A stretch of 64,000 nucleotides of DNA from JBBSHE01 sp038253325 (lineage in GTDB: Bacteria; Actinomycetota; Actinomycetes; Propionibacteriales; Nocardioidaceae): NCBI GenBank assembly GCA_038253325.1, contig JBBSHE010000009.1, forward strand, positions 13,315-77,314, written 5' to 3'. Each line of letters begins with the position of its first letter. Position 1 is the stretch's first letter. Both the position numbers and the translations under genes were made by a program. Under the pieces are notes generated by a model. The model was given only the letters and a program-made list of their open reading frames with translations. It was not told the origin of the DNA and searched no databases. Positions 32,881-40,925 of the stretch are shown piece by piece.

Positions 32881-33261
32881 TCAGCGGTCGTAGTCGTCAT
32901 GGAGGCGGATGATGTCGTCCTCCCCCAGGTAAGCCCCGGTCTGTACCTCGACGAAGATCACGTCCCCAGTCCCCGGGTTCGACACCCGGTGAGCCGCACG
33001 CACGGGTACGTCGACGGTCGCGCCGACAGCGACTTCGCGATCCTCACCGTCGATGGTCACGATGGCGGTGCCGCTGACAAAGGTCCAGTGCTCGGCTCGC
33101 CGTTCATGACGTTGGTAGCTGAGCCGATGGCCCGGTCGGACACAGATCCGCTTCACCTGGTAGGCCGACCCCTTGTCGACGACCGCGTAGTAACCCCATG
33201 GGCGCTCGACCCGGTCCGCCCCCGCGTCACCCGCACTCGACACGCGCGCCAGTGTAGACAC
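32881..33261 (-). CDS. Cupin of the mannose-6-phosphate isomerase type II kind
   Basis: The 126-residue single-domain cupin shows ERPWGYYAVVDKGSAYQVKRI, LSYQRHERRAEHWTFVSGTA and VPVRAAHRVSNPG. These are the metal-binding His/Glu motifs of the C-terminal domain of GDP-mannose pyrophosphorylase/phosphomannose isomerase. Alone, such domains are often called phosphomannose isomerases or sugar epimerases. Its position after two cell-wall polymer ligases is compatible with sugar-nucleotide metabolism. Confidence 0.85.
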   Translation of the reverse strand: MSTLARVSSAGDAGADRVERPWGYYAVVDKGSAYQVKRICVRPGHRLSYQRHERRAEHWTFVSGTAIVTIDGEDREVAVGATVDVPVRAAHRVSNPGTGDVIFVEVQTGAYLGEDDIIRLHDDYDR

Positions 33262-33317
33262 CGCCGCATAGGCGGCACTCCGCCGGCGTCCGCAATGACC
33301 GTCGATGGGGCAACGGG

Positions 33318-33617
33318 TCAGATCGCGATCCGTACCTCGATGATGCTTCCGATCTGCGCCCGGACACGGCGCTCGACCGGTTCCGTACGAGGAGCGAGCG
33401 TCCGCACTGTCCAGTCGCCGTCGGCGGCAAAGAAACGGAAGGCCCCGTCGACGTCGGTCGGTTCCTCCGCGACGAACTCGCCCGTCCGGTCGAGCAGGCG
33501 CACGTACGCGCCCGCGACCGGCGCGTCGTCGCGGGTGACGACACCTTGGATCACCGCCTGGCGATCAAGGTCGACACCGGCCAGGTCCGTTCCGCCGGCC
33601 CTCGTCCCGCAACCCAT
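33318..33617 (-). CDS. DUF1416 family protein (SseC-like)
   Basis: The 99-residue protein begins MGCGTRAGGTDLAGVDLDRQ and contains a carboxypeptidase-regulatory-like beta fold (VIQGVVTRDDAPVAGAYVRLLD). DUF1416 proteins regularly follow thiosulfate sulfurtransferase genes (SseC/CysA2 in mycobacteria). The ATG overlaps the sulfurtransferase stop in TGATG, so the pair is translationally coupled. It probably assists sulfur transfer; the mechanism is not known. Confidence 0.9.
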   Translation of the reverse strand: MGCGTRAGGTDLAGVDLDRQAVIQGVVTRDDAPVAGAYVRLLDRTGEFVAEEPTDVDGAFRFFAADGDWTVRTLAPRTEPVERRVRAQIGSIIEVRIAI

Positions 33618-34465
33618 CAGGACGACCCCGGCTCGTCGCCCAACGCCACCGGGACGCCGACCAGCGAGCCGTACTCGGTCCAGGAGCCGTCGTAGTTCTT
33701 GACGTTCGGCTGGTCCAGCAGCTCGTGCAGGACGAACCAGGTGTGCGCGGACCGTTCACCGATCCGGCAGTACGCGATCGTGTCCTTGGCGAGGTCGACA
33801 CCCGCGTCGTCGTAGAGGCGCCCGAGCTCGTCGTCGGACTTGAACGTCCCGTCGTCGTTGGCTGCCTTGCTCCATGGGATGTTCGCGGCGGTCGGGATGT
33901 GCCCGGCGCGCTGGGCGGACTCCTGCGGCAGGTGCGCGGGAGCCAGCAGCCGGCCTGCGTACTCGTCCGGCGACCGCACGTCGACGAGATTCTTGCGGCC
34001 TACGGAGTCGACGACCTCGTCGCGGAAGGCGCGGATGCTGAGGTCGGGATCGGTCGCCGTGTATGTGGTCGTGGGCCGATCCGATAGATCCTCGACCAGC
34101 TCGCGTGACTCCAGCTCCCACTTCTTGCGCCCGCCGTCGAGCAGGACCACGTTCTGATGGCCGTACAGCGTGAGATACCAGTACGCGTAGGCGGCGAACC
34201 AGTTGTTGTTGCCCCCGTACAGCACGATCGTGTCGTCGTTGCCGATACCACGCTCCGACAACAGCTTCTCGAACTGCTGCTTCCCGACGAAGTCGCGGCG
34301 GACGGGGTCTTGCAGGTCTTCCTTCCAGTCGAGCTTGACCGCGCCCTTGATGTGGCCCTTTTCGTACGCGCTGGTGTCCTCGTCGACCTCGACCAGGACG
34401 ACCCCGGTGTCGGCGAGATGGTCTTCGACCCAATCGGCGTCGACCAGTACGGCGTCGCGGCTCAT
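33617..34465 (-). CDS. Thiosulfate sulfurtransferase (rhodanese)
   Basis: The 282-residue protein has two rhodanese domains. The N-terminal one is non-catalytic. The C-terminal active-site loop is CRIGERS near residue 232, with the catalytic cysteine carrying the persulfide and the arginine typical of thiosulfate-using enzymes. It moves sulfane sulfur from thiosulfate to thiol acceptors in the cytoplasm. It is the first full gene of an operon with the DUF1416 gene. A leader peptide (34604-34711) lies upstream, as for cysA2 in mycobacteria. GGAGG precedes the ATG. Confidence 0.93.
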   Translation of the reverse strand: MSRDAVLVDADWVEDHLADTGVVLVEVDEDTSAYEKGHIKGAVKLDWKEDLQDPVRRDFVGKQQFEKLLSERGIGNDDTIVLYGGNNNWFAAYAYWYLTLYGHQNVVLLDGGRKKWELESRELVEDLSDRPTTTYTATDPDLSIRAFRDEVVDSVGRKNLVDVRSPDEYAGRLLAPAHLPQESAQRAGHIPTAANIPWSKAANDDGTFKSDDELGRLYDDAGVDLAKDTIAYCRIGERSAHTWFVLHELLDQPNVKNYDGSWTEYGSLVGVPVALGDEPGSS

Positions 34466-34603
34466 GTTGTACCTCCGGTTGATGTGTGGATGTGGCGGCC
34501 ACGAACGGGCCGAATGAAGAGGAGCAGCCGGCCGATGCGACCGGGCGGCCTGCCGGCGCCGACCGAGGAAGCTCGGGCGAAGGAAGGGAACCGCGTCAGT
34601 CGG

Positions 34604-34711
34604 TCAGTGTGGATGCGTACCCGGTGCCAGGACCCCGATGCCAGGACACAGCGCGGCGGCGGTGTGGCAGTGATCCACCGCGCGGCGCTTGGTCAGCATC
34701 GCCGAGTGCAT
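34604..34711 (-). CDS. Leaderless cysteine-containing leader peptide of the sulfurtransferase operon
   Basis: The frame encodes 35 residues: MHSAMLTKRRAVDHCHTAAA, then LCPGIGVLAPGTHPH. The core (MLTKRRAVD followed by two cysteines) matches the family of short actinobacterial peptides found upstream of sulfur-metabolism operons. In mycobacteria such leaderless, cysteine-bearing ORFs attenuate the operon in response to cysteine supply. A TACGCT -10 element ends seven bases before the first ATG, so it would be translated leaderless. Its stop is 138 bases upstream of the sulfurtransferase gene. Homology is by eye; the attenuation role is inference. Confidence 0.72.
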   Translation of the reverse strand: MHSAMLTKRRAVDHCHTAAALCPGIGVLAPGTHPH

Positions 34712-34718
34712 GCCGCCG

Positions 34719-34724
34719 AGCGTA
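34719..34724 (-). promoter_or_regulatory. -10 element of the leader peptide
   Basis: On the minus strand TACGCT (34719-34724) fits TANNNT and is followed by seven bases and the leader ATG at 34711, giving a leaderless transcript that continues into the sulfurtransferase operon. Confidence 0.55.
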
Positions 34725-34834
34725 CGTCAGGCAATGCCCGAATCCGACCCGCGTCATCCGCATCGTGAGACGACATCTCATCCGACGAAAGGCCGGCATC
34801 GCCGACCTCTCCTTCCTCGCTCCCTGGAGAGCGG

Positions 34835-35137
34835 TCAGCCACCGGCAAACGGGGGGAGCGCCTCGATCACCGACCCCTCCTCCAAAACCACCAGGCGGTG
34901 GTCACGGCCACCGACCGGCACCTCACCGACCAGAAACGAGCAGATCCCGAGCACCTGGGCGAACCGGGAACTTGCCCCGTGCCGCTCACGGGCGGCCGCG
35001 AGGAGGTCGGCCAACGTCCCCGCGGCAAACCGCTCCTCGGCAGTCCCCGCTTCGGTTCGGATCGCTGCCCAGTACCGGAGCGTCACCGCCAGCGGCCGGA
35101 CGGCGGCGGCCGCCGGCTCGGCCGAGATCGGGTCCAT
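34835..35137 (-). CDS. MoaD/ThiS-family sulfur-carrier protein
   Basis: The 100-residue ubiquitin-like protein ends in Gly-Gly (LPPFAGG), the residues that are thiocarboxylated in ThiS and MoaD proteins. Other family features are LAVTLRYWAAIRTEAG and LVVLEEGSVIEALPPFAGG. It lies upstream of the sulfurtransferase operon on the same strand, a context known from other actinobacteria, where it may carry sulfur for mycothiol-linked or molybdopterin chemistry. No activating ThiF-like enzyme is next to it. Confidence 0.85.
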   Translation of the reverse strand: MDPISAEPAAAAVRPLAVTLRYWAAIRTEAGTAEERFAAGTLADLLAAARERHGASSRFAQVLGICSFLVGEVPVGGRDHRLVVLEEGSVIEALPPFAGG

Positions 35138-35250
35138 ACCCGGTATCCTGCCAAGAAGCGCAACCAGGCTCGGCCCAGGGCCGTTGGATACCGACCGGTG
35201 ACGGCCGGTTATGGTTTCCGAGCCCGGCCCGGACAGGTGGAGGTCCACGA

Positions 35251-36030
35251 ATGCCGTCGCTGTTGCTGCTGACCGACACGCTGCAGTCGTCAGGCGACGT
35301 TGTCCCGGCGCTGGGGCTGCTGCGCCACCACATCCGGGTGCTGCCCGCGCACGCGACCCTGCTGATCGACCCTCCTGAGTGTGACGCGGTCCTCGTCGAC
35401 GGACGACGTGACCTGGTGCAGACCCGAAGCCTGTGTCGGCTGATCCGCACCACCGGCATCGACGTTCCGCTCTTCGTCATCATGGCGGAGGGCGGGCTCA
35501 CCGCGGTCGCCGCGGACTGGGGGATCGACGACGTGATCTTGTCGAACGCGGGGCCGGCCGAGGTAGAGGCGCGACTGCGGCTCGCCACCGGCCGGCGTGC
35601 GGCCGAACGGATGGGTGACTCGGCCACGCAGCTGATTCGCGGCGGTGGAGTCGAGATCGACGAGGCCTCGTACACGACAACCCTCGAGGGACGGGTCCTC
35701 GACCTGACGTTCAAGGAGTTCGAGCTGCTCAAGTACCTTGCGCAGCATCCGGGCCGCGTCTTCAGCCGCGCGCAGCTTCTGCAGGAGGTCTGGGGATATG
35801 ACTACTTCGGTGGCACCCGCACCGTCGACGTCCACGTCCGGCGACTGAGGGCAAAACTCGGACCCGAGCACGACCTGTTGATCGGTACGGTACGCAACGT
35901 CGGGTACCGCTTCGTGCTACCGCCGTCCGACGCCGGCGACCAGCCCGACCCCACGCCCGTTCCCCCGCGCGAGCCGACGCCCCGGGCCGCACCCGAGGCG
36001 CCCGTGAGAAGCCAGGTCGCGACACAATGA
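35251..36030 (+). CDS. GlnR-like orphan OmpR-family response regulator
   Basis: The 259-residue protein has an atypical receiver domain, where VLVDGRRDL marks a phosphorylation-site-like aspartate but the acidic pocket is not complete, and a C-terminal winged helix (FKEFELLKYLAQHPGRVFSR; TVDVHVRRLRAKL). A Pro-rich tail follows. This architecture, and the position just before mshD, match GlnR (Rv0818), the nitrogen regulator of actinobacteria. No kinase gene is adjacent. The ATG at 35251 is preceded by GGAGG; the longer open frame lacks the receiver start. Confidence 0.82.
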   Translation: MPSLLLLTDTLQSSGDVVPALGLLRHHIRVLPAHATLLIDPPECDAVLVDGRRDLVQTRSLCRLIRTTGIDVPLFVIMAEGGLTAVAADWGIDDVILSNAGPAEVEARLRLATGRRAAERMGDSATQLIRGGGVEIDEASYTTTLEGRVLDLTFKEFELLKYLAQHPGRVFSRAQLLQEVWGYDYFGGTRTVDVHVRRLRAKLGPEHDLLIGTVRNVGYRFVLPPSDAGDQPDPTPVPPREPTPRAAPEAPVRSQVATQ

Positions 36031-36034
36031 CCCG

Positions 36035-36952
36035 GTGACACCTGTCGTCGACATCGACGAGAAACTACCTCCGGACGACATCGCGCGCGTGCTGGCCCTC
36101 GCCGCGCGCAGCGATGCCTACGACCAGGCACCACCGTTGAACGAGCAGATGCTGCTCGATCTCGGTCGGTCGTCGTCGGCCCTGACGTACGCCGTGGCTC
36201 GCAACAGGCGGTTACTGGTCGGCGTCGGAATCGTCGAACCTATCGACGACGGCTGGTCGGCAGCGCTGATGGTGGATCCGGCCGAACGTGGACGCGGGGT
36301 CGGCGCCGGGATCCTCGCTGCCCTCCTCGAGATCGTTGATGGCAGCCTGGTCAAGGCGTGGGCCCACGGTGACCTTCCAGCTGCCCAGCGGCTGGCCGAG
36401 CAGACCGGCTTCGCACGCGTGCGCGAGCTGTTGGTGATGCGCAGGGATCTCGGCCCGGACGCGCTCAGCCTGCCGGAGCCACGGTGGGCCGACGGTGTCT
36501 CGGTCCGCCCGTTCACCGTCGGCCGCGACGAGGATGCCTGGCTCGCGCTCAACGCAGCCGCATTTGCCGACCACCCGGAGCAGGCCTGGTTGACGAGGTC
36601 CGACCTGGACGAACGGATGCGGGGTCCCTGGTTCGACCCGGACGGATTCTTCCTAGCTGAGCGCGCCGGTCGGCTGGTCGGCTTCCACTGGACCAAGGCA
36701 CACGGGCCCGACGAGACCGGTGAACCAGATCGGGTCGGAGAGATCTACGTCCTCGGTGTCGACCCGTCCGCGCAGCGCCTCGGACTCGGGAAGGCACTGG
36801 CTCTGCACGGGATCCGATACCTGCTCGACCGCGGACTTCCTGCGGTGATGTTGTACGTCGAGGCATCCAACCCGACGGCGGTCGGGCTCTACGACCGACT
36901 CGGGTTCCGCCACGCGGCGACCGACGCGCTGTACGAGCGGCCGTCGCGATGA
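36035..36952 (+). CDS. mshD: Mycothiol synthase
   Basis: MshD acetylates the cysteine of Cys-GlcN-Ins with acetyl-CoA, the last step of mycothiol synthesis. The 305-residue protein has two GNAT domains. The first contains ALMVDPAERGRGVGAGIL and the second EIYVLGVDPSAQRLGLGKAL, both with the acetyl-CoA-binding pattern. It starts with GTG four bases after the GlnR-like stop, so the two are linked. The order glnR-mshD matches M. tuberculosis Rv0818-Rv0819. Confidence 0.95.
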   Translation: MTPVVDIDEKLPPDDIARVLALAARSDAYDQAPPLNEQMLLDLGRSSSALTYAVARNRRLLVGVGIVEPIDDGWSAALMVDPAERGRGVGAGILAALLEIVDGSLVKAWAHGDLPAAQRLAEQTGFARVRELLVMRRDLGPDALSLPEPRWADGVSVRPFTVGRDEDAWLALNAAAFADHPEQAWLTRSDLDERMRGPWFDPDGFFLAERAGRLVGFHWTKAHGPDETGEPDRVGEIYVLGVDPSAQRLGLGKALALHGIRYLLDRGLPAVMLYVEASNPTAVGLYDRLGFRHAATDALYERPSR

Positions 36953-37431
36953 CCGGGCCCGACCGTGCCCTCAGCCGCACCGCTCGAACACTCGCGGGCA
37001 CATTCCGGCGGATGTTCGGGCGTCGTCCGGCGCCGCGGGCTCCGTTGATCGAGTACGCCCCGAGTCCCGACGGGCACCCGGATCCTGGCGAGATCGTCTG
37101 GACCTGGGTGACGTTCGAGGACGACCCGGGGCGCGGCAAGGACCGGCCCGTGCTGATCATCGGCCGGAAGGACCAAGGGCTGCTCGCCCTGATGCTCACG
37201 AGCAAGGACCACGATCTCGACGCGGCCGACGAGGCGAAATGGGGTCGCCACTGGATGGACCTCGGGACGGGTGACTGGGACCACAACCACCGACCCAGCG
37301 AGGTGCGACTCGACCGGCTGCTGGTCGTCGACCCCGAGACGGTTAGGCGCGAGGGCGCCACCCTCGATCGACCTCGCTTCGACTCCGTGATCGCCGCTGG
37401 CCGCTCGTACTGGGGGCAGACCAACACCTGA
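36949..37431 (+). CDS. PemK/MazF-like protein overlapping mshD
   Basis: This 160-residue protein has an N-terminal basic segment and a MazF/PemK-type barrel: PGEIVWTWVTFEDDPG, RPVLIIGR and LMLTSKDHD. The family includes ribosome-independent mRNA endonuclease toxins. The ATG overlaps the mshD stop (ATGA), and there is no antitoxin gene next to it, so a free-standing toxin is unlikely; it may be a degenerate, housekeeping-coupled member. The conserved basic and small residues of the MazF pocket seem partly kept. Confidence 0.72.
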   Translation: MTGPDRALSRTARTLAGTFRRMFGRRPAPRAPLIEYAPSPDGHPDPGEIVWTWVTFEDDPGRGKDRPVLIIGRKDQGLLALMLTSKDHDLDAADEAKWGRHWMDLGTGDWDHNHRPSEVRLDRLLVVDPETVRREGATLDRPRFDSVIAAGRSYWGQTNT

Positions 37432-37483
37432 CGTCTCGGCCGGCGGCTACCTGTTGTTCACGTTTCAGTGCCACCATGGCGGG

Positions 37484-39718
37484 GTGACTTCTGAACCGGT
37501 GTCTGCCGATCCGGCGTCGTTCTCGCTCGGCACTGGCACGTGGTTGAACGGTGCCACGAGCATCGTCGGCAGACCGGATGTCACCTCGATGCCCGACCAC
37601 GACGCGTACGACATCGAGCCGCCGTACCAGACCGACGAGCCGGAACTCGTCGAAGACCGCTTCCTCGATCGAGAGCTGAGCTGGCTCAACTTCAACCGTC
37701 GCGTACTGGACCTGGCAGAGGACGCCCAGCTTCCGCTCCTCGAGCGGGCCCGGTTCCACGCGATCGTCGCGAGCAACCTCGACGAGTTCTTCATGGTGCG
37801 GGTGGCCGGGCTGAAGCGGAGGCTCGCCGCAGGCGTCGCGGTCCGGTCAGCAAGCGGCTTGCTGCCGCGAGAGCTGCTGGAGGCGATCTGGCGTCAGAGC
37901 CGCGAGCTGATGCTCGAGCATGCGGACGACGTGCAGCAACGGCTGTTGCCCGAGCTCGTCGAGGAAGGCATCCGAGTACTGCGCTGGGACGTCCTGGAGG
38001 CGGCCGAGCGAGACGCGCTCGGGGCGTTGTTCACGGACCGCATCTTTCCCGTTCTGACGCCGCTCGCGGTCGACCCCGCGCACCCGTTCCCGTACATCTC
38101 GGGGCTCTCGCTGAACCTCGCGGTCACGGTACGAGACCCGGAAACCAACAAGGAGCACTTCGCCCGGGTCAAGGTTCCGCCGAGCCTTCCCCGGTTCCTG
38201 ATCGTCGGCGCCCAGCGGTTCGTCCCGTTGGAAGATGTGATCGCCGAGCATCTCGACCTGCTGTTTCCCGGCATGGTCGTCAGCGAGCATCACATCTTTC
38301 GGGTCACCCGCAACGAGGATCTGGATGTCGAGGAAGACGACGCCGAGAACCTCCTACAGGCCCTCGAACGCGAGCTCCAGCGGCGTCGGTTCGGCCCTCC
38401 GGTACGGCTGGAGGTCGAGGATTCGATTGATCCGCACGTGCTCGAGCTCCTCGTCACCGAGCTCCGGGTCAGCGAGCAAGAGGTTTTCCGGCTGCCGGGG
38501 CTGCTCGACCTCACCGGCCTCCACAACATCGCCGACCTCGACCGGCCAGATCTCCAGTTTCCGCCGCACGTTCCCCAGACCCATGTCCACCTCGCCGAGG
38601 TCGAGAGCGCGAGTCCCGTCGACACGTTCAGCGCACTGCGGCGCCGTGACGTGCTGTTGCACCACCCGTACGACTCGTTCGCGACCAGCGTGCAACGTTT
38701 CATCGAGCAGGCCGCCGCCGACCGGAGCGTGCTCGCGATCAAGCAGACGCTGTACCGGACGTCGGGCGACTCACCGATCATCGATGCGCTCGTCGATGCG
38801 GCCGAGTCCGGCAAGCAGGTGCTGGTGCTCGTGGAGATCAAGGCTCGGTTCGACGAACAGGCCAACATCCGCTGGGCCCGCAAGCTGGAGCAGGCCGGTT
38901 GCCATGTGGTGTACGGCATGGTCGGGCTGAAGACCCACTGCAAGCTCGCCCTCGTCGTTCGCGACGAACCAACCGGGATCAACCGGTACGCCCACATCGG
39001 TACGGGCAACTACAACCCAAAGACAGCTCGGGGGTACGAGGACTTCGGCCTGCTGACAGCCAACCCGACGATCACGTCCGACATCAGCAACCTCTTCAAC
39101 AACCTGTCAGGATTCGGCCGCAACCGCGACTACCAGGCGCTCATCGTCGCGCCGGACGCGCTCCGGACCGGCTTGCTCGACCGGATTCAGGCAGAGATCG
39201 ACGCCGCGAACGCCGGCCAGCCCGCCCGGATCCGGCTCAAGGTGAACGCGATCGTCGACGAACGCATCATCGACGCCCTCTACATCTCGTCCCGAGCCGG
39301 CGTCCATGTCGACCTGCTCGTGCGTGGGACGTGCGCACTGAGGCCCGGGGTAGCCGGCCTCTCGGACCACATCCGGGTGCGCAGCATCCTGGGTCGCTTT
39401 CTCGAGCACAGCCGGGTGTTCTGGTTCGAGAACAGTGGCTCCCCGACCGCGTGGATCGGGTCGTCGGACCTCATGCACCGCAACCTCGACCGTCGCGTCG
39501 AGGCCTTGGTGCAGATCCCGCAGGCCGCCCACGTTGCCGAGCTCGGCAACCTGCTCGACCTCGGCTTCGACGAGCGGACGGCATCGTGGTGGCTCGGCCC
39601 TGACGGCACCTGGAAACGCCACCACCTCGACCCGGACGGCCGTCCGCTCGAGGATCTGCAGACGACGCTGATTGCCCGCCATCGCCGCCGCCGTGAGGAT
39701 GCGGCGGCGCGTCGCTGA
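37484..39718 (+). CDS. ppk: Polyphosphate kinase PPK1
   Basis: PPK1 makes inorganic polyphosphate from ATP at the membrane. Landmarks: RFLDRELSWLNFNRRVLDLA near residue 65, and the histidine motifs LKTHCKLA and AHIGTGNYNPKTAR that carry the phosphohistidine. The protein is about 744 residues if the GTG at 37484 is used. The N-terminal tail before the first domain is variable and an ATG at 37589 is possible, since no ribosome site is clear. mutT1 follows after 310 bases, as in mycobacteria. Confidence 0.94.
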   Translation: MTSEPVSADPASFSLGTGTWLNGATSIVGRPDVTSMPDHDAYDIEPPYQTDEPELVEDRFLDRELSWLNFNRRVLDLAEDAQLPLLERARFHAIVASNLDEFFMVRVAGLKRRLAAGVAVRSASGLLPRELLEAIWRQSRELMLEHADDVQQRLLPELVEEGIRVLRWDVLEAAERDALGALFTDRIFPVLTPLAVDPAHPFPYISGLSLNLAVTVRDPETNKEHFARVKVPPSLPRFLIVGAQRFVPLEDVIAEHLDLLFPGMVVSEHHIFRVTRNEDLDVEEDDAENLLQALERELQRRRFGPPVRLEVEDSIDPHVLELLVTELRVSEQEVFRLPGLLDLTGLHNIADLDRPDLQFPPHVPQTHVHLAEVESASPVDTFSALRRRDVLLHHPYDSFATSVQRFIEQAAADRSVLAIKQTLYRTSGDSPIIDALVDAAESGKQVLVLVEIKARFDEQANIRWARKLEQAGCHVVYGMVGLKTHCKLALVVRDEPTGINRYAHIGTGNYNPKTARGYEDFGLLTANPTITSDISNLFNNLSGFGRNRDYQALIVAPDALRTGLLDRIQAEIDAANAGQPARIRLKVNAIVDERIIDALYISSRAGVHVDLLVRGTCALRPGVAGLSDHIRVRSILGRFLEHSRVFWFENSGSPTAWIGSSDLMHRNLDRRVEALVQIPQAAHVAELGNLLDLGFDERTASWWLGPDGTWKRHHLDPDGRPLEDLQTTLIARHRRRREDAAARR

Positions 39719-39799
39719 CCTTCGACCTCCTCGTCACGTCAGGGGAGCCGGAGCCCGTACGCTTCGACGTCGGATCGCTCCATCTGCGGATTGCATCCG

Positions 39800-39931
39800 T
39801 CAGCAGGCCGCGAACGTCCAGGCCAGCATCTCGCTCACCGGTCGGCTCTGCCTGCCGCCCCCGCTGCACCCGATCAGCGCAGCGAGCAGCAGGCTCGAAG
39901 CGGCGACTGCCTGAGTCTTGAGCATCCGCAT
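39800..39931 (-). CDS. Possible small lipoprotein
   Basis: A 43-residue frame starts at an ATG preceded by GGGGAG. It has a lipoprotein signal (LKTQAVAASSLLLAALIGC) with lipobox LIGC and a short tail of 21 residues. It is either a genuine small lipoprotein or the remains of a longer one. It sits antisense between ppk and mutT1. Confidence 0.4.
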   Translation of the reverse strand: MRMLKTQAVAASSLLLAALIGCSGGGRQSRPVSEMLAWTFAAC

Positions 39932-40028
39932 CGGATCGGCTCCCCGTCCGGTTCGGCCCGATGGTAGTACCCGGCACGAGCGAGCGGCGCCGCGACATCG
40001 CTCACGCCCCCGTGTGAGACTGTCGCTC

Positions 40029-40925
40029 GTGAGCACCGCGCCCCAGGTCCGCGCCGCTGGCTGCGTGGTCTGGCGACCGGGCCCGGACGGTCCAGAGGTG
40101 CTTCTCATCCATCGTCCGCGACCGACGGATCCTCCGGAGCCCGACTGGTCCATGCCGAAGGGAAAGCTCGATCCCGGTGAACACTCCGCCGCGGCTGCAG
40201 TCCGAGAGACTCACGAGGAAACCGGATTCCACGTTCGTCTCGGCGTACCACTCGGGCGGCAGCGGTACACGTTGACGAACGGTGATCTGAAGGCTGTCGA
40301 CTACTGGTTGGCCCGGGTCATCGGTGACGACGATCTCTCGCGCTTCGTTGCGAACAAGGAGGTCGACGGCATCCGTTGGCTGCCCGTACAGAAGGCGTTG
40401 CCAGAGCTCACCCACGACGACGACCGCGACCTGCTCCGTCCATTGAGCAACACTCCCCTCGACACGTCACCGTTGGTGGTTGTGCGTCACGCGCAAGCCC
40501 AGAGCCGGTCGCGTTGGCGCGGCCCGGACGCCAAGCGCCCCCTCACCACGTCTGGTGAGCGCCAGGCAGAGCAGCTTGTTCCCATCCTCGCCGGGTACGG
40601 CGTCGACCGCGTCATCAGCAGTAACGCGGTCCGGTGCGTGGCCACGGTGTCGCCTTACGCCGACCGGACTGATGGGGCGTTGCGGCTCGACTCTCGGTTG
40701 TCCCAGGACGACGCCACCCGGAAGGGGGTCTCGAAGGTCATCACGAAGCTGCTGCGGTCGCCGCGACCGGTCGCCGTCTGTTCTCATCGGCCCGTGCTGC
40801 CGTGGATCTTCGAAGCACTGGCGATCGAGGGTCTCCGTATACCACCGGCCGGCCTGGTCGTCGTACACCGCGCCGACGGTCATGTCGAGGCCGTCGAAGA
40901 CCTGTCCGGGAGAACCGATCGATGA
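40029..40925 (+). CDS. mutT1: MutT1-type Nudix hydrolase with histidine phosphatase domain
   Basis: The 298-residue protein joins an N-terminal Nudix domain (Nudix box beginning GKLDPGEHSAAAAVRETHEE) to a C-terminal histidine-phosphatase-like domain (VVRHAQAQSRSRW; VCSHRPVLPWI). In mycobacteria MutT1 hydrolyses 8-oxo-GTP/dGTP and diadenosine polyphosphates. The phosphatase motif has RHA in place of RHG, as seen in the family. The GTG start is just after GCTC. Its stop overlaps the next gene (ATGA), and it follows ppk, conserved in order with Rv2984-Rv2985. Confidence 0.9.
   Translation: MSTAPQVRAAGCVVWRPGPDGPEVLLIHRPRPTDPPEPDWSMPKGKLDPGEHSAAAAVRETHEETGFHVRLGVPLGRQRYTLTNGDLKAVDYWLARVIGDDDLSRFVANKEVDGIRWLPVQKALPELTHDDDRDLLRPLSNTPLDTSPLVVVRHAQAQSRSRWRGPDAKRPLTTSGERQAEQLVPILAGYGVDRVISSNAVRCVATVSPYADRTDGALRLDSRLSQDDATRKGVSKVITKLLRSPRPVAVCSHRPVLPWIFEALAIEGLRIPPAGLVVVHRADGHVEAVEDLSGRTDR

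Noticed and set aside
34486..35250. N-terminal extension of the GlnR-like regulator frame
   Set aside because: It is antisense to the MoaD-like gene and the leader peptide and lacks any domain, while the ATG at 35251 has a ribosome site and begins the receiver.
37455..37475. Possible PHO box before ppk (GTTCACGTTTC)
   Set aside because: Only a single repeat unit is present and the next 11 bases do not match, so the direct-repeat requirement is not met.
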